A stretch of DNA of 29,508 nt from DAOTUL01 sp034437435. Its GTDB lineage: Bacteria; Chloroflexota; Anaerolineae; Aggregatilineales; Phototrophicaceae. Location: NCBI GenBank assembly GCA_964417785.1, contig CAYQJO010000026.1, positions 1 through 29,508 on the forward strand, read 5' to 3'. Within the stretch, counting starts at the first letter, position 1. Each line of letters starts with the position of its first letter. A program made the translations under genes and the position numbers. This document shows positions 1-6,600 of the stretch, in pieces. The notes under the pieces are model-generated. The model was not told where the DNA came from, searched no databases, and was given only the letters and a program-made list of their open reading frames with translations.

Positions 1-2279
1 AACTGCTCCGGATAAAAGGCATCTGGCTGCCCGAAACGCCAGGGATCAATCCCCTCCGACCAGGTGGTCAGACCCAGACCGAACTGCACGCCATCATCCA
101 GAACCGCCATGCGCGGCACGAACAGATCACTCACACGCGGAATATCGATCCGGGCGAGACCATCCGGCCCGGTCAGGCCCTCAGCCAGAATGTTGAAACC
201 GGCGTCCACAATGCTGATGGGTGCATTGGCGATGGGCTGCCCGCTCTCTACATCGGTCGCCCACACGAACATCGAATCGACCGACATCTTGACCGTGAGA
301 TTGGCGGTCGCCACCACCATGAAGTGTTGGCGAGGGCGGCTTTCACCGGTCTCCGGCGCATTCACCTCAAGGTAGTAGACACCCGGTTCCAGCGCATCGC
401 CACTGGCAAATTCCTGGGGAATCTGCACCGGCGTCTGCTGTGATGGCACCCGCAGGTCGATGAAGTATTCATCACCGACACCTTCAGCCACCCAGGCGGT
501 GCTGCCATCACGCAGCTCGATTTCCCACCACAGGATGCCGTCGGCACAGATAGGACCATCGACAACCGGCATCACATAGTCGCGGTAGAGCAGATCAACA
601 ATCTCCCCATCAGGTGGATTAGCGCGGGCGCGTACCGGGTCAGGATCGGTGATGACAATGGCCGAGTCACCGACGCGCAAACGGGTCGGCAGTGCATCGG
701 AGCAGTTCACAACCGTACCATCGGAACCGCCAGCGGCCAGACTCAACAGTTCATAACGTTGGGCGTTCTCCGGCGCGACCGACTCGATCTGCCAGGAGCG
801 AAGCTGGTTCTCCGGGCGCGGCACGAAGCCGTCGGTCGGGTCCCAGTAGGTGTCTCGGTTGACTGCCTGCCCGGCAAAATCACTGAGCGGCACACTGTAG
901 AGTGATAGATTCAAACGGCTGACATTGCGATGGGTGACGAACAACTGCGTCTCATCGCGGTAAGCGTTGTAAAAGCCGACATTGCCCGGTACCTGAAGGC
1001 TGACATCCGGCGAATACGGCCCGGTCCTGTAGCTAAAGGTGAACGGGGAAGCGATGGTGTTGCCGTAGACATCCTCAGCACCGGCAGCGACCGTAATGGT
1101 GTACTGCGTACTCGGTTCGGTCGGGAACGACACCTGTAGCTCGTCGTTCCAGTCACGGTAGTAGAACTCCGGGTCGCGCCAGGGTTCAGGATCGATGGTG
1201 ATACGGTCGCGCAGAGTCTCCACGTCCATCGGTGAGGCGAAGAACAAGGTGAAACCGCCATAGGGCTGCGCGCTCTGCTCACCATCACTGGGATTGGTAC
1301 CGACAATAGCCGGATTCGGCACGGTCGCAAACGACCATTGTGTCGCTGGCAGGGCCACCTGACCGGAATCATCAAAAACACTGTCCGCCGGGAAACCAGC
1401 AGCATAGGCGACATTGAGTGTGAGCAGGTCATCCGGTGTGAAGCGGAAGCCGGTCGAGTCGTTGCTCCAATTGAACGTACCGCTGACGGTCTGATCGGCA
1501 GCATCAATCGGACGCAGATAGAAACTGGCCTCCAGGCTGGCCTGATCGATAGGGCTGCTGAAGGTGGCCTGGATCGTCGCATCCAGGCGGACATCACCAG
1601 CGGCATCTTCCGGCATCACCTCAACCAGCCGCGGTGGTTCAGCCGTGAAGCGCCACGAGAACGGCTCAGCCAGTGCCGCACCATCCGCCGCTGTCAAACC
1701 AGGTGTGACGGTGGCTGTGTATGCGATTCCGCCAGCCCAGTTGGTCGCCGGAGTAAAGGTATAAATGGAGGTGTTGATCCATTCGCCGTCACCGTCCATT
1801 GCCGGGGAGAACGTCAGCGGATCAGGCAGCGACTCCATATCTTCGACGGCTACCAGCGGCACCACTGGACGGTTGAAGATCACCGTGACGACCGCATCGC
1901 CAGCGATACCGGTGCTGCCAGGAGCGGGGAAGACCTCGGTAACAGCCAGACTGCCCCGTGTGCGCCAGCTTAAGTCGAAGACCTGCCCGTCAACGTCCAT
2001 GGTCAATGTATAGACGGTCCCCGGTTGGTAACTGTCCATCGGGCTGAAACGTAGTGCCGGCCCATCACAGGTAACGTCTCCGGCGACATCGGGCGCGATG
2101 GATGTCATGACCGAATCGCAGTTCAGGTCCTGGTTAAAGGCCACCACGATCTCATCTGTTAACCCAATTTCCTCGCCATCTAGTGGCTGGGAATCCACAA
2201 TCTGGTACGCTGTCTCCTGGGCAAAGACAATCCCTACACACAGAAGCAGCGCCAATCCTAAAAGCACTGAGCGGCGCAT
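1..2279 (-). CDS. Exported alpha-2-macroglobulin-like protein with bacterial Ig-like domains (partial, C-terminus outside the window)
   Basis: An uninterrupted frame of 759 codons starts at ATG 2277-2279 and runs off the left edge. The start is supported by a GAAGGG ribosome site 6-8 bases upstream and a signal peptide (MRRS, then a hydrophobic stretch, cleavage near VFA|QE at residue 20). Four Ig-like (Big_5-type) units follow at about residues 27-105, 106-220, 221-340 and 340-440, recognisable by repeats of the form 'P.DG....' leading to 'F..P'. A macroglobulin-type strand region follows (GFYNAYRDETQLFVTHRN). An SH3-like module lies at about 480-690 bp. After it comes a segment of the COG2373/YfaS type (MVVATANLTVKMSVDS, then SGQPIANAPI). 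By family analogy it would be a large extracytoplasmic protein that may trap proteases or act in envelope defence. The thioester region, if present, is not in the window, so the A2M call rests on the N-terminal architecture only. Confidence 0.72.
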   Translation of the reverse strand, partial: MRRSVLLGLALLLCVGIVFAQETAYQIVDSQPLDGEEIGLTDEIVVAFNQDLNCDSVMTSIAPDVAGDVTCDGPALRFSPMDSYQPGTVYTLTMDVDGQVFDLSWRTRGSLAVTEVFPAPGSTGIAGDAVVTVIFNRPVVPLVAVEDMESLPDPLTFSPAMDGDGEWINTSIYTFTPATNWAGGIAYTATVTPGLTAADGAALAEPFSWRFTAEPPRLVEVMPEDAAGDVRLDATIQATFSSPIDQASLEASFYLRPIDAADQTVSGTFNWSNDSTGFRFTPDDLLTLNVAYAAGFPADSVFDDSGQVALPATQWSFATVPNPAIVGTNPSDGEQSAQPYGGFTLFFASPMDVETLRDRITIDPEPWRDPEFYYRDWNDELQVSFPTEPSTQYTITVAAGAEDVYGNTIASPFTFSYRTGPYSPDVSLQVPGNVGFYNAYRDETQLFVTHRNVSRLNLSLYSVPLSDFAGQAVNRDTYWDPTDGFVPRPENQLRSWQIESVAPENAQRYELLSLAAGGSDGTVVNCSDALPTRLRVGDSAIVITDPDPVRARANPPDGEIVDLLYRDYVMPVVDGPICADGILWWEIELRDGSTAWVAEGVGDEYFIDLRVPSQQTPVQIPQEFASGDALEPGVYYLEVNAPETGESRPRQHFMVVATANLTVKMSVDSMFVWATDVESGQPIANAPISIVDAGFNILAEGLTGPDGLARIDIPRVSDLFVPRMAVLDDGVQFGLGLTTWSEGIDPWRFGQPDAFYPEQ
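480..690 (-). other. SH3-like (SH3b) module inside the macroglobulin-like protein
   Basis: Within the 1-2279 frame a stretch begins LPTRLRVGDSAIV, continues with VRARANPPDGEIVDLL and ends with ILWWEIELRDGSTAWVAEG. The spacing 'R.G..A.V....VR.R..P..G.IV..L', then 'W.W.I...DG..AWVAEG', is the usual pattern of bacterial SH3b domains, which often bind peptides or cell-wall material. It lies between the Ig-like region and the macroglobulin-type segment. Boundaries are approximate and the call is by eye. Confidence 0.6.
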
Positions 2280-2315
2280 ATGTAACCCTTCTTTGGCAAA
2301 AGTCCATTAGAGTCA

Positions 2316-2321
2316 ATTATA
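2316..2321 (-). promoter_or_regulatory. Candidate -10 box (TATAAT) for the macroglobulin-like gene
   Basis: A perfect TATAAT on the minus strand lies 37 bases upstream of the ATG at 2279. About 17 bases further upstream is only a weak -35 (TTTCCG). The gap to the preceding gene is 82 bases, so an independent promoter is reasonable. Confidence 0.4.
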
Positions 2322-2341
2322 TGCGAGTGGGCCAATGACGG

Positions 2342-2361
2342 AAAATGCGCGTGGCCCACGC
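2342..2361 (-). terminator. Weak terminator-like hairpin after the DUF218 gene
   Basis: Just past the stop codon at 2362-2364 the minus strand reads GCGTG-GGC-CACGC, a 5 bp GC-rich stem with a 3-base loop, followed by GCATTTTCC. The T tract is short, so termination would be partial at best. Confidence 0.33.
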
Positions 2362-2982
2362 TCAGCCTACGTTGGTGTGGGGCAGATTCAACAGTTCTTT
2401 GATTGCCTGCCAGTGCAGCGCGACAATCTCACGGGTGAAGTGGCGATTATAGAAACGGCTACGCACTTGCTCACGCGGGACCGGGCTGCGCACATGGGTG
2501 ATGTCATAGATGTCGAAAACCCAGTTGGCCCGCAGCATATGAAAACTATCGGTCACAAGAACAGCTTTCTGCCAGCCCTGGTCGAGCATGATGGTTCGTG
2601 CGTAGATGGCATTTTCCTCGGTGCTGCGGCTCTGCTCTTCCAGGAAGATCGCCTGTTCCGGCACACCATATCGAACCAGCACCTCGCGGCAGGCATCGGC
2701 CTCACTTCGGGGTTTGCCATCACCCACACCGCCAGTGCAGATGACATAGGGCGCAGCACCCTGTTGGTAGAGGTCGGCTCCCCAGCGCGACCGGCGCAGC
2801 AGCGCATCACCGGGACGACCATCCCGGCGCAAACCGGACCCCAAAACGACAATCACGTCGGCTGACTGACCGTCTGCGAACTGATTGTCCTCACCATAGG
2901 CATGAATGCTCGCCGCTAGCCAGGCCACCACCCCCAGCCAGATCAACAGCGAAACCGCGATCAGAATAACCAGTCGGCGCAT
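2362..2982 (-). CDS. DUF218 (SanA/YdcF/ElyC-like) membrane-anchored protein
   Basis: This 206-residue protein has one N-terminal membrane helix (about residues 4-25, no lipobox) followed by a DUF218 domain. Visible family motifs are the nucleotide-fold-like strand DVIVVLGSG (42-50), CTGGVGDGKPRSEAD (82-96), EEQSRSTEENA (115-125) and TDSFHMLRA (144-152). DUF218 members such as SanA and ElyC have been linked to envelope integrity or peptidoglycan precursor metabolism, but the biochemical role is unsettled. The start ATG at 2980-2982 follows an AGGCG site. The gene begins 9 bases after the acidic protein upstream (2992-3588), so the two are probably co-transcribed. Family assignment is firm; function is not. 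Confidence 0.85.
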   Translation of the reverse strand: MRRLVILIAVSLLIWLGVVAWLAASIHAYGEDNQFADGQSADVIVVLGSGLRRDGRPGDALLRRSRWGADLYQQGAAPYVICTGGVGDGKPRSEADACREVLVRYGVPEQAIFLEEQSRSTEENAIYARTIMLDQGWQKAVLVTDSFHMLRANWVFDIYDITHVRSPVPREQVRSRFYNRHFTREIVALHWQAIKELLNLPHTNVG

Positions 2983-2991
2983 CGGTATCGC

Positions 2992-3588
2992 CTAGTGTAG
3001 AATGGGCGGCTCATCAATGTCAGGACCGTTCTCCTCGTCCATCTCATCCAAACCGGTCGCCTGTCCCAACACCCAGCCGTCCACCTGATTCAGGCGCAGT
3101 CGCATAATGGGCAGTACACCGTGACCGAAGGCCAGCGACGGCTGTGGGCTGACCACCACCACATCTTTGAGATGCAGATAGCGAATAGGCGCACCTGGAT
3201 CGTAATCACCTTCATCCTCAAACCCGTTAGATGTATCGGTGATGGGTGGGCCTTCTGTCAGCATACGGAAATCAAGCGCATTGCTCACCTGATCCAGTTC
3301 GTCCTCATTCAGGTGCGGCAGCGAATCCTTCGCCATCTCCTGGAAGACATGGGTCAACGTGGTTAGATACTCTCGCTCGCTGGTGAGGACGCCGCTGATG
3401 ACCATCCCTTTCGTGAACAAGGTCACACCCAGGGGAATACCAGACATGTTGACAAGTGTGGCGACCAGATTGGTCAGCAGGAAGTCCGGCTCCTGCCAGA
3501 AGGCCGCGTCTTCCACATCCTCCATGAAGTCGTCGTAGCCGAACTCGAAATCATCGTCGTCCATGTCATCGAAATCAAAATCGTCCAT
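2992..3588 (-). CDS. Acidic protein of unknown function (possibly GvpU-like)
   Basis: This 198-residue protein starts MDDFDFDDMDDDDFEF, an extremely Asp/Phe-rich N-terminus. The frame is open upstream to 3657, but ATG 3586-3588 is preferred: it follows GGGAG and GAGG sites, and the longer form would start inside nrdJ and read through a terminator. A core from about residue 36 reads LTNLVATLVNMSGIPLGVTL, then FTKGMVISGVLTSEREYL. That pattern resembles the small beta-barrel of gas-vesicle accessory protein GvpU and relatives, but no gas-vesicle genes are nearby, so this is only a weak suggestion. The C-terminus is also acidic (LDEMDEENGPDIDEPP). I do not recognise a function. Confidence 0.6.
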   Translation of the reverse strand: MDDFDFDDMDDDDFEFGYDDFMEDVEDAAFWQEPDFLLTNLVATLVNMSGIPLGVTLFTKGMVISGVLTSEREYLTTLTHVFQEMAKDSLPHLNEDELDQVSNALDFRMLTEGPPITDTSNGFEDEGDYDPGAPIRYLHLKDVVVVSPQPSLAFGHGVLPIMRLRLNQVDGWVLGQATGLDEMDEENGPDIDEPPILH

Positions 3589-3603
3589 GTGCCTCAAACT
3601 CCC

Positions 3604-3631
3604 AAAAACAACCGGGGCGCTTTGGCCCCGG
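3604..3631 (-). terminator. Rho-independent terminator of nrdJ
   Basis: On the minus strand, beginning 20 bases after the nrdJ stop, CCGGGGC and GCCCCGG form a 7 bp stem with a 6-base loop, followed by TTGTTTTT. It lies between nrdJ and the next gene's ATG at 3588. Confidence 0.8.
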
Positions 3632-3650
3632 CGAATATCAGAGTTCGATT

Positions 3651-6600
3651 TTAGCACTCACTGTAGCCGCAAGCCAGACACTTTCGGCAGCCTTCCGCCC
3701 GGACCAGGGCGATGGTGCCGCAGGACGGACACATATCTGCCCCGTTAATCACCCCGTGTACTGGTGGAGCGCTGTTGGCATCGAGATTCTGGACACTGGC
3801 CGGTTTCGGCCCCGGTTCATCGTCCAGCGGGAGTCCAAGCTGCTGCGCACTCATTGGCGGGAAATACTGTTCTTCCAGCGCCCGTGCCACCGAGTCCGGC
3901 AGCGAAGTCACACGCCGCTCACCCAGTCCGACTGAGCGCGAGCCACCGATGTCGCGCAACTGGTCGATGATGAGGCGCAGCATCTCCACCCGGTTATGGG
4001 GGTCGGTCGTCCGCAGCGACAGCGAAATCATCCGGCCAAGCCCCTCCGCGTCGGCTTGCAGGTCACTGCCGGCTTTGCCCGGTGCCGTGATGAAGACCTC
4101 AAAAGGATAGCCATGTTGATCGCTGTTCATGGTGACATAAGCCGTGCCGAATGGCGTGGCACAGTTGACCGTGACCCCTTGCAGCTTGGCCGGGCGCGGA
4201 TAAACCCGGTGCGGCGTCGCCACCTGCGCCACTTCGGCGGCGGACTGTTTTTCCTCTTTTGTCTCGTCTTCCTCATCCTTGAGCATCAACACCTGCTCAC
4301 TGCGGCTGCCGTCACGGTAGACCGTACCGCCTTTGCAGCCAAGTTCGTACATGTACTCATAAAGCTCGCCGGTCTGCTCGACGGTATAGTCGTTCGGCAC
4401 GTTGCAGGTCTTGCTGATAGCCGAGTCGATCCAGCGCTGGAATGCACCCTGTACCCGGACATGCGCACCCGGCGACAGGTCCATCGCCGTAACGAAGTAA
4501 TCTGGCAGCTCGTCCTGGTCGGGGTGGGCATCCTTCCATTCCTGGGCAATCGGCACATTCTCCTCGTGCAGACCAAGACGGCTCTTGCGGTAATACACCC
4601 AGGAGAAGAATGGCTCGATACCGGTGCTGGTGTTGACCATCGTCCCGGTGGTGCCGGTAGGGGCCTGAGTCAGCAGCGTCACATTGCGGATACCGTTCTC
4701 CCGCACTGCCTCGCGGATATCCTCCGACAGCGTTTGCATGAAGCCGCTTTCCAGAAACTTCTCAGCATCGAACATGGGGAACGGCCCTTTTTCCGCCGCG
4801 ATTTCCGTGCTGGTGCGGTAGGCGGTCTCGGTGATAAAGCCATAGACCTTATCGATGAACTCGACCGACTCCTCACTGCCGTAGCGCACGCCCATGCGGA
4901 TCATCAACTCGGCAATACCCATCGTTCCCAGACCGACACGGCGCTCCGATCCCTGGACCTTTTCGTTCTCCTCGAAGAAGTAAGGCGTGGTGTCGATGAC
5001 GTTATCCAGGAAGCGAGTCGCATAGGCGACGGTCTGCCCCAGATTATCCCAATCGACATCGTGCTTTTCGGCGTCGTAGAAGCGCGATAGATTAATAGCA
5101 CCCAGATTACACACGCTATAAGCACCCAATGGTTGCTCGCCGCAGTTGTGCAGCACCAGACCGTTGCCGATGAAGGAGTGTGAGTCGGGTACGGTCAGGT
5201 CAAATACTTCCTCGACACCATCCGCGACAATGGACTCGACCGTCGCCAGGAAAGTCTCTTTGCGTGGACTATAACCGTCCAGCAGATCATCAAGCTGGTT
5301 GGTCTTGCGGTCCAGCAGGAAATTGATCTCACGGGCGAACTCGTGCAGATTTTGTTTGGCGATCTGGAGTTCGTGCTGCGCTTCGGTCCAGTAAGACTTC
5401 TGGCCGCCTTTGCCGTCGGGCATCATGCGATACTGACTGATACGACGGTTCTGATAGATTTTGCTGGCGATCCCGAAGTTGCTCAGAAGTGTCTGGACCT
5501 GTTGCAGCAGTTGCAGGCGGCTTGAGGCCAACCGCACACTCACCATGCCCTTTGAATGCTGGACACTGCCATCAGCCGTGAACAGTGCTTGCAGGAAACC
5601 GCGCTGCATGTCCTCAGTCCCCTTGAAGACCACTTCCGGCACCTGCAATTTGTTCTCGACCAGTCCATAGCCTTCGACGATCTGACGCAAACGCGCTGAC
5701 TGCACCCGTGCCTCGTCACGATCAGCGATGTCTACGACGCCAACCGGATACGACCGCGACCGGGTTGTCAACGGTTCAGCCAGTGCAGTGACGTATGCCG
5801 AGTACACAGGAGCCAGTTCGCGCTTCTCGTCACCGAAGAACGACAGCACCGCCCGATCCGCCTTGATCGTACCATCGCCAACAAGCCAGCCGAGAACACG
5901 CCCCAGTTCCAGTGAACCTTGCTGACCGAAGCCACCCTTGCGGTTGAGGATGTGAAGCCGGTCGCCGGGGTTGAGGTCCTGCAACTCGGTCCATCCCGCC
6001 GGTGTCATGAAGCGATGGTCGGCGGTAGCCCGCACGGTGTAGCCTTCTTTTGTGGTCAGCTTATAGACGGGCTTCACCCCGGTCATGAACACCCGCGAGG
6101 CAGGAGTTGTACTATCCGCAAAGCCGAAACGCCCATCAATGACAGCTTCGATCTGCGTTTCTTCGTCAAAGAGTTCGCGGGCCTGGACCAGCCCCTGGTC
6201 GGTGTAAATGCGTGTATCGCCAGTCACACAGGGATTGGTGCTGATGAGTGGGTTGAAGTACCAGGAGTTCGCCATCTTGTTGCTGCGCTCACGGAACCAG
6301 ACACCGGGTTCCGCGCTGGCCCAGGCGCTCTCGATGATGGCATCCCATAATTCACGGGCCTTGATCGTCTTGTACGGAATGACTTTATGCCCGGCGGCGG
6401 TCCAGGTATCGATGTCGCCGTCCCAGAGGTCATCGTAGTCGGGGTCATGGGTATCGGGGAACACCAGTTCCCAATCGCCATCAGCTTTGACGGCATCCAT
6501 AAATTTATCTGACACACCGACGCTGATATTGGCATTGGTGATATTGCCCATCTCGCGCTTGCTGTTGATGAAGTCAAAGACATCGGGATGCCAGTCATTG

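Noticed and set aside
911..1973. Several 60-230 codon frames on both strands inside 911-1973
   Set aside because: They overlap the continuous signal-peptide-bearing frame on the minus strand (1-2279), which has coherent Ig-like repeats. The others have skewed Arg/Ser-rich composition.
3996..5090. A 364-codon plus-strand frame opposite the NrdJ C-terminal half
   Set aside because: It lies fully within the conserved extein coding region of nrdJ and its product is Arg/His/Leu-rich with no domain. It is a shadow frame.
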